Assembly (NCBI RefSeq): GCF_016213215.1
Contig: NZ_JACRAW010000009.1
Coordinates: forward strand, 1-64,000
Reading direction: 5' to 3'
DNA: 64,000 nt
DNA from: Bradyrhizobium sp.
Lineage (GTDB): Bacteria > Pseudomonadota > Alphaproteobacteria > Rhizobiales > Xanthobacteraceae
Within the stretch, counting starts at the first letter, position 1. Each line of letters begins with the position of its first letter. The notes beneath the pieces were generated by a model that was not told where the DNA came from, searched no databases, and saw only the letters and a list, made by a program, of their open reading frames with translations. Both the position numbers and the translations under genes were made by a program. Shown piece after piece: positions 32,774 to 41,767 of the stretch.

Positions 32774-34297
32774 TCAAAAATCCGGCTCTTCCTCGGCCAC
32801 CCGATTCCGGTGACGCAGATGCTGCCATATGGCCAACACGACCGAGGCTGCCGCCGCCAGGAGCAGCAGACCGGAAATCGGCCGCGTCAGGAAGAGCCAG
32901 GGATTCGCGTCGGTCATAATCGCGCGCACAAGGTTGATCTCGATCTGGTCGCCGAGAATCAAGCCGAGGATCAGGGGCGCCAGCGGAAAGCCGAGCTTGA
33001 CCAGCACGTAGCCGACGACGCCGAACATCAGAAGCACGTAGACGCTCTGCATCGTGTTGTTGAGCGCGTAGGCGCCGACCACGCAGAGCACGAGCACGAC
33101 CGGTGCCAGCACCGCCATCCGCACCGAGGTCACGCGTAGCATCAGCGGCATCAGCACGAAGCAGATCAGCAGCATGCAGGGGTGCGCCAGGATGTAGGCC
33201 GCATAGATGCCATAGGCGATGTCGGGGTTTTGAGAGATGAACAGCGGTCCCGACTGAATGCCGTGGATCGTCATTGCGCCAAGCATCACCGCGGTGACAG
33301 CGTCGCCGGGAATCCCGAACGCCATTATGGTCATCAGTGAGCCGCTGACATTGGCGTTGTTCGAGGCTTCCGACGCGATGATCCCCTCGGGGTGGCCTTT
33401 GCCGAAACGCTCCGGCGTTTTCGAGAATTTCTTGGCCTGGTCATAGGCCATGACGCTGGATGCGCTGCCGCCGATCGCTGGCAGGATTCCGATGATCAGC
33501 CCGACGATCGTTGACCACGCGAGCAGGAACGGCTGCTTGAAGATTTCCAGGTTCACCTTGAGATGCGAGAAACGCTCGAGCCTGACCCCGATCAACGACT
33601 CTGCCGCCTGGCCGCGCGGCTGGTTCAGCTTCTCCAGATCGGTCATGATCTGCGCGAAGGCGAAAATGCCGATCAGCACGGGGAGGAACGAAAAGCCGCT
33701 GCCGATGAACTCCGAGCCGAAGGTGAACCGCGGCACGCTGCCGATCGGATCGTGACCGACCACCGTGATCAACAGCCCGATGGCGGTCGAGATCAGTCCC
33801 TTGAGGAGCGAGGATTCGGTCAGCCCAGCTACCATCGCCATGGCGAGCACGAATAGTGAGAAGTACTCCCACGGCCCGAATTCCAGCGCGATCGCCGCAA
33901 GTGGACCGGTGAGGAACACCAGGAAGAAGGCGCCGAGCAGACCGCCCCAGACCGAGGCCCACACGCCCAGCCAGATGGCGCGGCCAGGCTCGCCGTTGCG
34001 TGCCATTGGAAAGCCGTCAAACGTGGTGGCGATCGAAGCCGGCGAGCCCGGGATACCGAGCAGGCAGCAGGCGATAAGGCCGCCGGTCGATCCGCCGACA
34101 TAGACGCCGGTCATCGCCGCAAGGCCCGCCAGCGGATCGAGCCCGTAGGTGAACGGCAACACCACGATCACCGTCATGGTGATGGTGACGCCCGGCAGAG
34201 AACCGCCGATCACGCCGACGAATGTGCCCGCAAGCAGCGGCAAAAGGTATTTCCACTGGGCGATGTTGACGAGGCCATTCGCAAGCAAATCGAGCAT
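32774..34297 (-). CDS. Tripartite tricarboxylate transporter large permease (TctA)
   Basis: A 507-residue membrane protein with about 11-12 helices. Family signatures are GTFVGVIGGSLPGVTITMTV (about residue 28) and VGLIIGILPAIGGSASSVMAYDQAK in its middle. ATG 34297 overlaps the tctB stop as TGATG, a coupling arrangement, so it is preferred over ATG 34312. It completes a full TctCBA set transcribed leftward. Confidence 0.88.
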   Translation of the reverse strand: MLDLLANGLVNIAQWKYLLPLLAGTFVGVIGGSLPGVTITMTVIVVLPFTYGLDPLAGLAAMTGVYVGGSTGGLIACCLLGIPGSPASIATTFDGFPMARNGEPGRAIWLGVWASVWGGLLGAFFLVFLTGPLAAIALEFGPWEYFSLFVLAMAMVAGLTESSLLKGLISTAIGLLITVVGHDPIGSVPRFTFGSEFIGSGFSFLPVLIGIFAFAQIMTDLEKLNQPRGQAAESLIGVRLERFSHLKVNLEIFKQPFLLAWSTIVGLIIGILPAIGGSASSVMAYDQAKKFSKTPERFGKGHPEGIIASEASNNANVSGSLMTIMAFGIPGDAVTAVMLGAMTIHGIQSGPLFISQNPDIAYGIYAAYILAHPCMLLICFVLMPLMLRVTSVRMAVLAPVVLVLCVVGAYALNNTMQSVYVLLMFGVVGYVLVKLGFPLAPLILGLILGDQIEINLVRAIMTDANPWLFLTRPISGLLLLAAAASVVLAIWQHLRHRNRVAEEEPDF

Positions 34298-34776
34298 CAG
34301 AAACCCGTCCATGCGCCACGAGGCAGCAGCACCAGCAGGTATTTTTCAAAAATGAAATAGCTCAGCACGGCGGTGCCGAGCGCGATCGCAGCGAGCACCA
34401 CCCATTGCCGCGCCGTTTGCGGCCGGCCCAATGCGGCCTGCAGCGCGCCGACGAACAAGACCGTAGCGACGCGAAACCCCAGCAGCGGCAGCAGCACCAC
34501 GTAGGCGCCGACGATCGCGAATGCGATCACGACCAGACCATAACTTCGCCGCGGCCCCTCGTCCGCGCCGGCTACGGCCGGCGTGCGGCGCTTCAAGAGG
34601 TCCTGCAGGACCAATAGCGCGCTCGCGGTCGCCATGAAGGACAGCACGATGGACGGATAAAAGCCCGGCCCGACCGGAACGATCGGAAGGGACGGAAGCT
34701 GAAAGGACTTGACCAGGAGGACCAGGCTGATCGCGAGCAGGACCAGCCCGGCAATTCCGTCGCGGCCGATGCTCAT
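34297..34776 (-). CDS. Tripartite tricarboxylate transporter small permease (TctB)
   Basis: A 159-residue protein with four hydrophobic helices, starting MSIGRDGIAGLVLLAISLVLLV, with VGPGFYPSIVLSFMATASA and VIAFAIVGAYVVLLPLLGFRV, the usual TctB layout. It overlaps the tctC stop by 4 bp and the tctA start by 1 bp. Confidence 0.85.
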   Translation of the reverse strand: MSIGRDGIAGLVLLAISLVLLVKSFQLPSLPIVPVGPGFYPSIVLSFMATASALLVLQDLLKRRTPAVAGADEGPRRSYGLVVIAFAIVGAYVVLLPLLGFRVATVLFVGALQAALGRPQTARQWVVLAAIALGTAVLSYFIFEKYLLVLLPRGAWTGF

Positions 34777-35735
34777 TTCTTGATCAGGCCGAGATCGGTC
34801 ATGACGACCTTGTTGTCGTTGTCGATCTTGGCGAGGAACTGGCCATAGTCACTGGCATTAAGGAACGCCACGCGTGTGCCTTGCACCTTCATCGCCTGGG
34901 CGAAGCTCGGTTCCTTGGTCGCCTTTGCGCAGGACTCCTCGAGCTTGGTGCGCACTGGCGCGGGCGTCCCCTTGGGGACCAAGATGCCGCGCGCCACTTC
35001 GTACACGATGTTCATGCCGAGTTCTTTGAACGTCGGCACGTCGGCAGATTCCGGATCGCGCTTCTCGCTCGCGATCGCGATGAAGCGCAGCAGGCCGGCT
35101 TCGACTTTGCCCTTCTGCGTCAGATTGGAATCGGTGAGGTCGATGTGGCCGCCGAGCAGCGCGTTCATGCGCGGAGCCAGACCGTCGTAGGACACGTATT
35201 TGAACTTCAAGCCGGCCATCTTCTCGACGATCGCCGGGAAGATATGGCTGGTCGACCCGAGCGTAGCGCCGACCGAGATCTGGCCCGGCCGCTTCTTGGC
35301 GTCGTCGGCGAGCTCCTGCCAGTTCTTCCATGGCGTTTTGGCGCTTGCGGTCAGTATCGAGGGCGTCGCCGCGACCAGGCAGATCGGCTCGAAGTCGCTG
35401 TATTTGACCTCGCTGATGCCCGCGTAAAACGTCAGATGGATATAGTCGTGCACCGCGTAGACGGTGTAGCCGTCGGGCGCCGCCTTCTGGGCTTCGCGCG
35501 CGCCGACCGTGCCGGATGCGCCGGCGACATTGGCGATGACTACCGGTTGGCCAAGTTGCTTCTGGAATTCGGCGGCGAATGGCCGGAAGATGTTGTCGGT
35601 ATCGCCGCCCGCGGCCCACGGCACGATCATCTTGATGGGGCGGTCAGGATATTGCGCCATCGCGGGCGCCGATAAAGCGGCAAGTACACCGGTCAGCGCG
35701 GCGGCGCCGGCCATCGTCACGAACGTCCTTGCCAT
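34773..35735 (-). CDS. Tripartite tricarboxylate transporter solute-binding protein (TctC)
   Basis: A 320-residue Bug-family protein. Signal peptide MARTFVTMAGAAALTGVLAALSAPAMA (in two parts) is followed by YPDRPIKMIVPWAAGGDTD, NVAGASGTVGAREAQ and later FKYVSYDG. First gene of the tctCBA operon. Its ligand is unknown; the family binds carboxylates such as citrate, tartrate, terephthalate and nicotinate. ATG 35735 follows GGGAGATGACGG. Confidence 0.87.
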   Translation of the reverse strand: MARTFVTMAGAAALTGVLAALSAPAMAQYPDRPIKMIVPWAAGGDTDNIFRPFAAEFQKQLGQPVVIANVAGASGTVGAREAQKAAPDGYTVYAVHDYIHLTFYAGISEVKYSDFEPICLVAATPSILTASAKTPWKNWQELADDAKKRPGQISVGATLGSTSHIFPAIVEKMAGLKFKYVSYDGLAPRMNALLGGHIDLTDSNLTQKGKVEAGLLRFIAIASEKRDPESADVPTFKELGMNIVYEVARGILVPKGTPAPVRTKLEESCAKATKEPSFAQAMKVQGTRVAFLNASDYGQFLAKIDNDNKVVMTDLGLIKK

Positions 35736-36002
35736 CCGTCATCTCCCTGTTGTCTGGTGGGCCATTCAGGCTCTCGATCGGGACAATAGCAGTCGAGCCA
35801 CGCAGGGGAAAGTCCTGCGGCGGGGAGTCGAAGAGCGAGCAAAGGGTGCGGTGCTGACGGGCGCTGCGCCTCGCATGTGAGGGGCACCATGCATTGTATG
35901 CGCGCCGCGCTGCCGATTATGCGCGCTGCGGTGGTCGGCTAAGGGCCGGCCATCCGCGTAGCTGCCGAAAGCCGTTGCATGCAGCACGCCCTGATAGCTC
36001 CC

Positions 36003-37025
36003 TCAATCGATCGCGATCGCCACTTTCCCGAAATGCGCTCCGCTCGCCATGTACGTGAGGGCCTGTTTCGCCCGATCAAACGAGAACGTCTTGTCGATGA
36101 CCGGCTTCATTCGGTTGATTGCGATCGCATCAACTAACGCCTGGAGATCTTCGACGGACCCCACCGTCACGCCTTCGAGCCTTTGCTGCTGCATGACCAT
36201 CAGCGGAAGGCGCAGCTCAGGCGGCGGCGGTCCGGCAAGAACGCCAATGAACGCAATTGTGCCGCCGATCCTGGTCGCCCTGATCGATTCGTTGAGTGTG
36301 CCGACTCCGCCAACTTCCACAACAAGGTCGACGCCGCGGCCGGTCAGTTCCCGGGCTCGCTTTCCCCAATCGGGCGTGTCCTTGTAATTGAGCGCGACAT
36401 CAGCGCCGATCATCTTGAGCCGCTCGATCTTCGCATCGCTGGATGAGGTTGCGATCACGCGAGCGCCGCACAGCTTTGCAAATTGAAGCGCGAAGATGGA
36501 GACCCCTCCTGTCCCTTGTGTGAGAATTGTCTGGCCCGGCTTGAGATTGCCAAGCTTGACGACGGCGTTCCAGGCCGTGAGCCCGGCGCAGGGAAGGGCG
36601 GCAGCCTCAATATCGCTGAGGTGCTCTGGCGTTCTTACCAACGAGCGCGCGCGAAATACCCGGTACTGCGTCAAGACGCCGTCCACTCCACCGCCAAGCG
36701 CTGTCCGCATCTTTGCTTCGGTCGGCTCGCCGCTGATCCAATCTTCGAAGAAGCTGCCGATGACGCGGTCGCCCGGCGAGAATGCGCTCACATCCGGACC
36801 AACCGACTCGACCACTCCCGCCCCGTCTGACACGGGAATGAGCGGAAACTTCTGCCGTGAACCATACCCACCCTTGATCGTGAGGAGATCACGGTAGTTG
36901 AGGGTCGCTGCCTTTAATCGGACGAGTACCTCACCCGAACCAGGTGTCGGCACGGGCTTGTCGACGAGCGTGAGCCCGTCAATTCCATTCGGGCCGCGTA
37001 GTTCATAGCTCTTCAACGGTAGCAC
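36003..37025 (-). CDS. NAD(P)-dependent MDR oxidoreductase (zinc-less quinone-oxidoreductase type)
   Basis: A 340-residue MDR protein: GroES-like N-terminus (LKAATLNYRDLLTIKG, PVSDGAGVV), then the Rossmann signature GQTILTQGTGGVSIFALQFAK (in two pieces, about residue 165). It lacks the four-Cys structural-zinc lobe and catalytic zinc ligands. It stands between tctC and the LysR gene, transcribed leftward with 267-bp and 270-bp gaps on either side. Substrate unknown; reduction of alkenals, quinones or acryloyl-type CoA esters is possible. Confidence 0.75.
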   Translation of the reverse strand: MLPLKSYELRGPNGIDGLTLVDKPVPTPGSGEVLVRLKAATLNYRDLLTIKGGYGSRQKFPLIPVSDGAGVVESVGPDVSAFSPGDRVIGSFFEDWISGEPTEAKMRTALGGGVDGVLTQYRVFRARSLVRTPEHLSDIEAAALPCAGLTAWNAVVKLGNLKPGQTILTQGTGGVSIFALQFAKLCGARVIATSSSDAKIERLKMIGADVALNYKDTPDWGKRARELTGRGVDLVVEVGGVGTLNESIRATRIGGTIAFIGVLAGPPPPELRLPLMVMQQQRLEGVTVGSVEDLQALVDAIAINRMKPVIDKTFSFDRAKQALTYMASGAHFGKVAIAID

Positions 37026-37295
37026 TCCTCCTGAGTTCGGTGCCGCTCCGATTGAGAACGGATTCGAAATTCGACGGACCGTATCCCGTTATCTGCCGCG
37101 AGGCTATGCGGAGGTGCCGAAGTTCCTCTGGAGCGACCGGTAACCGGCTAGCTCTAAGTGCGACCGGTTCTGGGCGCAAAGCGGGCAGGCGTGTGGGTCG
37201 CCTCGCGTCGCGTTTGGAGCAACAAGAAACCGCCCGGTGAAATACCTTACGTTGACATGAACGCGGGTGAGACGGCGGAGGTGCTGCGCTGCGTG

Positions 37296-38201
37296 TTAGC
37301 GGATGGCAGGTATGTAAAACGCCTGTCTGAAATACGAGCGGAATACTTCCATTGACGGCGTGAACTCGACGTCGCGTCGCCATGCCAATCCAACGTCCAT
37401 GGCCGGTATCGGATCCCTCAGCACCACGGTCTCGATGCGCCGGCCTTCGAGCGACCAGGGCCGCAGCACCATGTCGGAAAGTATTGCTACGCCTTGTCCG
37501 TTCGCGACCATCGACCGCACGGCCTCCACCGAGGAGGTGCGCAGCGTGACCGTCGGCCGATACGGCGTATTGCTCCAATATCTAAGAGACGTGTTCGCCG
37601 CTTCGTCGACGGTGAGCATGATGTAAGGCTCCGCAGCGACTTCCTTTAGTCCTACGGAATCCTTGTGCAACAGATGGTGTTTAGAGGCGACCCACAATCG
37701 ACGTCGCGAGCTGATCAGTGTTTCGGTCGACAAGTCCGGATTCTGGACGTTCGAGGTGAGCAGAACGGCAATGTCATAGCGGTTTGACAACAACCCTTCC
37801 TCGATCGCTTCGCGGTTGAGCTCGAATAGCTGGATTTCGAGGTTTGGAAAATTGCGCTTCAAACGTTCGAGGTGATTGGGAAGAAAATATCCGATCACCG
37901 TGTAGGTCGCTGCAACCGTCAGACTGCCTTCGACGTCACTCGTCGGGACCTTGAGGCTGGTTGCTTCCTGGACCTTGTTGAGGATGTCGTAGGCATGAAA
38001 CAGGAACTGGCGTCCGACGGTCGTCAGCTCCATGCCTTGCGGCGAGCGGCTGAAGAGCTCGGCACCGACGGACTGTTCGAGATCCTTGATGGCCGTGGTG
38101 ATCGCGGACTGCGAAATGGAGAGAGCCGCTGCCGCCTGGGTGATCTGCCCCTGCTCGGCGGTGGCGACAAAATAACGGATCTGCCGCAGGCTGACCGACA
38201 C
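37296..38201 (-). CDS. LysR-family regulator of the lactam-type operon
   Basis: A 301-residue LysR regulator. The HTH is in residues about 1-60 (LRQIRYFVATAEQGQITQAA, SQSAITTAIKDLEQSVG, LFSRSPQGMELT), followed by a periplasmic-binding-like effector domain to the C-terminus. It diverges from pxpA, and the 275-bp gap has three inverted repeats, two of which contain T-N11-A. It is therefore the likely activator of the pxp/gab operon, responding to the imported substrate or its product. Confidence 0.85.
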   Translation of the reverse strand: MSVSLRQIRYFVATAEQGQITQAAAALSISQSAITTAIKDLEQSVGAELFSRSPQGMELTTVGRQFLFHAYDILNKVQEATSLKVPTSDVEGSLTVAATYTVIGYFLPNHLERLKRNFPNLEIQLFELNREAIEEGLLSNRYDIAVLLTSNVQNPDLSTETLISSRRRLWVASKHHLLHKDSVGLKEVAAEPYIMLTVDEAANTSLRYWSNTPYRPTVTLRTSSVEAVRSMVANGQGVAILSDMVLRPWSLEGRRIETVVLRDPIPAMDVGLAWRRDVEFTPSMEVFRSYFRQAFYIPAIR

Positions 38202-38309
38202 CTAGACTCTCCATCAAAAAATCAGATTCTTATGCGGTACGCATTCGTATCCTATGAATAGATTACCCGTTACGCAGCGCTGATGCAAATTTAGTCGGTA
38301 AGATTCGCT

Positions 38310-38326
38310 AATGCGCTCAGTGCATT
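38310..38326. promoter_or_regulatory. LysR-type T-N11-A site candidate
   Basis: AATGC-GCTCAGT-GCATT: perfect 5-bp arms, 7-bp spacer, with T38312 and A38324 separated by 11 bases as in LysR boxes. It lies midway between the regulator and pxpA. A second dyad ATGCG-GTA-CGCAT is at 38232-38244. Confidence 0.5.
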
Positions 38327-38331
38327 GGTAA

Positions 38332-38358
38332 CATTGCCTGCCTATAAAGCAGGCAATG
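38332..38358. promoter_or_regulatory. 10-bp inverted repeat upstream of pxpA
   Basis: CATTGCCTGC (38332-38341) and GCAGGCAATG (38349-38358) are perfect arms around 7 bases (CTATAAA). It could be an operator or, if transcribed, a leader hairpin; it lies about 119 bp before pxpA. Confidence 0.5.
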
Positions 38359-38476
38359 CAGCATAGAAAAAAACGAAAATAGAGCTCCAATAATAGTATT
38401 TTCCTATATTGGCTTGTCGACATAATGTCCGCCCACGTCTCCGGAATTCGAAGGCGACGCTTGGGGGAGGGCATCG

Positions 38477-39274
38477 GTGCCGGTCAAGGCCGTCGATATC
38501 AATTGCGACTTGGGTGAAGCATTCGGCCCATGGCGGCTGAGCGACGCTGACGACGCCAAGCTCATGCAGGTGATCAGTTCGGCGAACATCGCCGCGGGAT
38601 TTCATGCCGGCGATCCCAACTTGATGGACACGACGGTGCGCCTGGCCGCGCATTATGGCGTCGGGATCGGGGCTCATCCGGGATACCGGGACCTTCAGGG
38701 CTTCGGGCGCCGCAGGATCGACGGCGCAAGCGACGAGATCGTCAACGACGTGGTCTACCAGATCGGCGCGCTGCGCGAATTTGCCCGCCGTCACGGCGCA
38801 GATCTGCAGCACGTCAAGCCGCACGGCGCCCTTTACATGGAGCTCGCAGCCAACGAGGCGCTCTCCCGCTCATTCATCAAGCTCATGCGAACGGTCGCTC
38901 CCACCGCGTTCGTGTTCTGCATGGACATTTCGCAAACGTACCGCATCGCCGTCGAAGCGGGGCAGCCGGTCATCCGCGAGTTCTACGCCGACCGCGACTA
39001 CGACCGCTCTGGCTCGATCGTGTTCACCCGCCACGGCAAGAAGCTCGATGCGCAGACGGTGGCCGAAAAGGTCGTGCGCGCCTGCCAAACCGGCAAGGTT
39101 CGCACGGTTGAAGGCGAGGATATTGATATCGAATTCGAATCCATCTGCTTCCATTCCGACACGCCGGGCGCGCTGGAAATCGCCAGCGCGATGCGCGCGG
39201 CGTTGATTGCGAGCGGAATCAGGATTGCTCCCGTCTCGGAAATCATTCCCCAGAAGGAACAGGCGTCGCAATGA
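38477..39274 (+). CDS. pxpA: LamB/YcsF family protein, 5-oxoprolinase subunit A-like (PxpA)
   Basis: A 265-residue LamB/YcsF protein with the family signature [14 protein letters not shown] at the N-terminus, [18 protein letters not shown] (about residue 35) and [11 protein letters not shown]. PxpA is the hydrolytic half of bacterial 5-oxoprolinase PxpABC, which opens pyroglutamate with ATP. Here it heads an operon with biotin carboxylase genes, a transporter and GABA enzymes, so the ring substrate may be a different lactam. Start GTG 38477 follows GGGGGAGGG; no ATG in frame fits. Overlaps the next gene by 4 bp. Confidence 0.85.
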   Translation: MPVKAVDINCDLGEAFGPWRLSDADDAKLMQVISSANIAAGFHAGDPNLMDTTVRLAAHYGVGIGAHPGYRDLQGFGRRRIDGASDEIVNDVVYQIGALREFARRHGADLQHVKPHGALYMELAANEALSRSFIKLMRTVAPTAFVFCMDISQTYRIAVEAGQPVIREFYADRDYDRSGSIVFTRHGKKLDAQTVAEKVVRACQTGKVRTVEGEDIDIEFESICFHSDTPGALEIASAMRAALIASGIRIAPVSEIIPQKEQASQ

Positions 39275-39513
39275 CCACAGCAGACATCAAGTCGCCCCTC
39301 CCGGGCGTCTTCTACCGCAAGCCCTCGCCGGACAGTGCGCCCTTCAAGAATGACGGCGATGCCGTTGCCGCAGACGATGTTGTCGGACTGATCGAGGTGA
39401 TGAAGTCGTTCCACGAAGTCCGCGCCGGCATCGCTGGGGCTTCCATCCGCTTCGTGGTGGATGATGCCGATGCGATCATGGCGGGGCAGACTCTTGCGGA
39501 GGTTCAGCAATGA
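39271..39513 (+). CDS. Short biotinyl carrier (BCCP-like) protein
   Basis: An 80-residue biotinyl domain alone: [16 protein letters not shown] at the start and [12 protein letters not shown], in which the lysine of EVMK would carry biotin. Usual carriers have E(A/S)MKM; here the residue after Lys is Ser. It lacks the Pro/Ala-rich linker and N-terminal part of acetyl-CoA carboxylase BCCP. Overlaps pxpA and accC by 4 bp each, so it is strictly co-translated with them. Probably the mobile carboxybiotin arm between AccC-like carboxylase and PxpBC. Confidence 0.82.
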   Translation: MTTADIKSPLPGVFYRKPSPDSAPFKNDGDAVAADDVVGLIEVMKSFHEVRAGIAGASIRFVVDDADAIMAGQTLAEVQQ

Positions 39514-40892
39514 ACATCCGCTCGGTTCTGGTAGCCAACCGGGGCGAGATCGCGGTGCGGATCATCCGTGCCGCGAAGGCCCTCGGGCTCCGAACCGTCC
39601 AGGTTTACAGCCGGGCCGATGCTGAATCGCTGCCGGTTCAGCTTGCAGATGAAGCGATCGAAATCGGGCCGCCCGCGGCAAAGAAGTCGTACCTCAACAT
39701 CGAAGCCGTTCTTGCGGCAGCCAAAGCCGCGGATGTTGACGCGGTACATCCAGGCTACGGCTTTCTTGCCGAGAACGCCGATTTCGCGGACGCCGTGACC
39801 GCGGCCGGAATGAAATTCGTGGGCCCGAGCGGCGAGGCGATCCGGCTGTTGGGCGACAAGGTGATGGCGCGACAGGTCGCGGAGAAGGCCGGTGTGCCTA
39901 CTGTGCCGGGTAGTAACGGTCGGGTGTCGGACCTTGCTGAAGCCACGGCAATCGCGGCTCGTATCGGCTTTCCGGTGATGCTGAAGGCGGCGGCGGGCGG
40001 CGGTGGCCGCGGCATCCGCATGGCCGACAGCGTCGAGGTGTTCGAGCGGCAGTTTCCACAGGCCTCCGCCGAAGCGGCCGCAGCTTTTGGCGATGGCGGC
40101 CTCTACATCGAAAAGCTGATCGAGCGGGCGCGGCACATCGAGGTGCAGATCTTAGGTGATGGCGAGAACTTCGTGCATTGCTTCGAGCGCGAATGCTCGC
40201 TGCAGCGGCGCCGGCAGAAGGTCTGGGAAGAGGCTCCGGCCGTCGGCTTGCCCGACAATATTCGGGAGCGGCTGTGCGCAAGCGCGGTGGCGCTGGCCCG
40301 CGCCGTTCGTTACAGCGGCGCGGGTACTGTCGAATATCTCTACGACGACGCGACGCAGCAGTTCTATTTCATCGAGGTCAACACGCGCATTCAGGTCGAG
40401 CACCCCGTGACCGAAATGATCACGGGTCTTGATCTGGTTCAGGAGATGTTGCGGATTGCGGGTGGCGAAAATCTCTCCGTCCGTCAGGAAGATATCCGTA
40501 TCAAGGGCCATTCCATCGAATGCCGCATCAACGCCGAGGATCCTTTAAGGAACTTCATGCCCTGGCCGGGAACGGTCGAGACGCTGTCCGTACCCAATGG
40601 CGGCGGGATTCGTTTCGATACGCTGCTGTTTCCCGGATATGCGGTACCGCCGTTCTACGACTCCCTCCTCGGCAAGCTCATTGTTCATGACGATGACCGC
40701 GCCGCATGCCTGGACAAGCTGCGCGACGCTCTCGATCGCTTGGCGATCACCGGAATCCCGACCACGATTCCGCTTCATTCAGCGCTCGTTGCCGACCCCC
40801 ATGTGAGGGCCGGACGGACCCACACCCGCTTTCTCGAGCATTGGCTCGATACCGATTTCGCGGCGCTGACGCGCGCCAAGGAGGAGGCCTGA
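39510..40892 (+). CDS. Biotin carboxylase (AccC-like)
   Basis: A 460-residue biotin carboxylase, about the length of AccC. The ATP-grasp glycine loop is KAAAGGGGRGIRM (about residue 155), and EVNTRIQVEHPVTEMITGLDL (in two parts, about 290-308) holds the bicarbonate/biotin residues. It would carboxylate the small biotinyl carrier encoded just upstream. No carboxyltransferase of the usual accAD type is nearby; PxpB/PxpC replace it. It ends with TGA sharing bases with the pxpB ATG (40892). Confidence 0.88.
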   Translation: MNIRSVLVANRGEIAVRIIRAAKALGLRTVQVYSRADAESLPVQLADEAIEIGPPAAKKSYLNIEAVLAAAKAADVDAVHPGYGFLAENADFADAVTAAGMKFVGPSGEAIRLLGDKVMARQVAEKAGVPTVPGSNGRVSDLAEATAIAARIGFPVMLKAAAGGGGRGIRMADSVEVFERQFPQASAEAAAAFGDGGLYIEKLIERARHIEVQILGDGENFVHCFERECSLQRRRQKVWEEAPAVGLPDNIRERLCASAVALARAVRYSGAGTVEYLYDDATQQFYFIEVNTRIQVEHPVTEMITGLDLVQEMLRIAGGENLSVRQEDIRIKGHSIECRINAEDPLRNFMPWPGTVETLSVPNGGGIRFDTLLFPGYAVPPFYDSLLGKLIVHDDDRAACLDKLRDALDRLAITGIPTTIPLHSALVADPHVRAGRTHTRFLEHWLDTDFAALTRAKEEA

Positions 40893-41767
40893 TGACGACA
40901 CGCTACTCTTTCGGAGGTGACGAACATCTCTTTGTCGAATGCGACGAAGCGATGTCGCTCGATGCCTTCTTCAAGAGCCTCTCGATGACCAACGCGGTGC
41001 GCGACAGCCGCATCAAAGGGGTCACCGAAATATGTCCCGCCAACGCATCGTTCCAGATCAAGTTCGATCCCGACTTGATCAAGCCGAGCGAGATCTTGCG
41101 GGAAGTGAAGGCGATCGAAAGCGCGGCCGAAAAACACGATCCGGTCATCAACACCCGGATTATCGAGATCCCGGTGTTCTATCAGGATCCATGGACGCAT
41201 GAGACGTTGATGCGATTCCGCGAACGGCACCAGGATCCGACCGCGACCGATCTCGAATACGCCGCGCGGGTCAATGGCCTGCCCGACGTCGATGCGTTCA
41301 TCGCGGCGCATTCCGGATCGCCCTGGTTCGTATCGATGGTCGGTTTCGTGGCGGGGCTCCCGTTCATGTACCAGATGGTCGAGCGGGCGCGGCAGCTTCA
41401 GGTACCCAAATATCTGCGGCCGCGCACCGATACACCCAAGCTTACGATCGGCCACGGCGGCTGTTTCTCCTGCATCTATTCCGTTCGCGGCGCGGGCGGC
41501 TATCAGATGTTCGGAATCACGCCGATGCCGATCTTCGATCCCGAGCAGAAGATCGGATATCTGCGCGAGTTCATGGTGTTCTTCCGGCCCGGCGACATCG
41601 TGAAGTTCAAGCCGATCGGCCGCGACGCCTATGATCAGGCGGTCGAGGACGTTGCCGCCGGGCGCTTCGCGCCGATCATTCGCGACGTCACCTTTGATTT
41701 TCGCGAGTTTCAGAAAGACATGAACGGCTACAACACCAAACTGGAGGGCGCGCTCCATGCCCGTTAG
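40892..41767 (+). CDS. pxpB: 5-oxoprolinase subunit B / allophanate-hydrolase subunit 1-like (PxpB/KipI)
   Basis: A 291-residue carboxyltransferase-domain subunit 1 protein. GHGGCFSCIYSVRGAGGYQMF (about residue 190, in two pieces) followed by GITPMPIFDP is the KipI signature, preceded by VGFVAGLPFMYQM. The fold is half of the carboxyltransferase of urea carboxylase, which moves CO2 from biotin to an amide nitrogen. ATG 40892 shares its A with the upstream stop. Overlaps pxpC by 11 bp. Confidence 0.83.
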   Translation: MTTRYSFGGDEHLFVECDEAMSLDAFFKSLSMTNAVRDSRIKGVTEICPANASFQIKFDPDLIKPSEILREVKAIESAAEKHDPVINTRIIEIPVFYQDPWTHETLMRFRERHQDPTATDLEYAARVNGLPDVDAFIAAHSGSPWFVSMVGFVAGLPFMYQMVERARQLQVPKYLRPRTDTPKLTIGHGGCFSCIYSVRGAGGYQMFGITPMPIFDPEQKIGYLREFMVFFRPGDIVKFKPIGRDAYDQAVEDVAAGRFAPIIRDVTFDFREFQKDMNGYNTKLEGALHAR

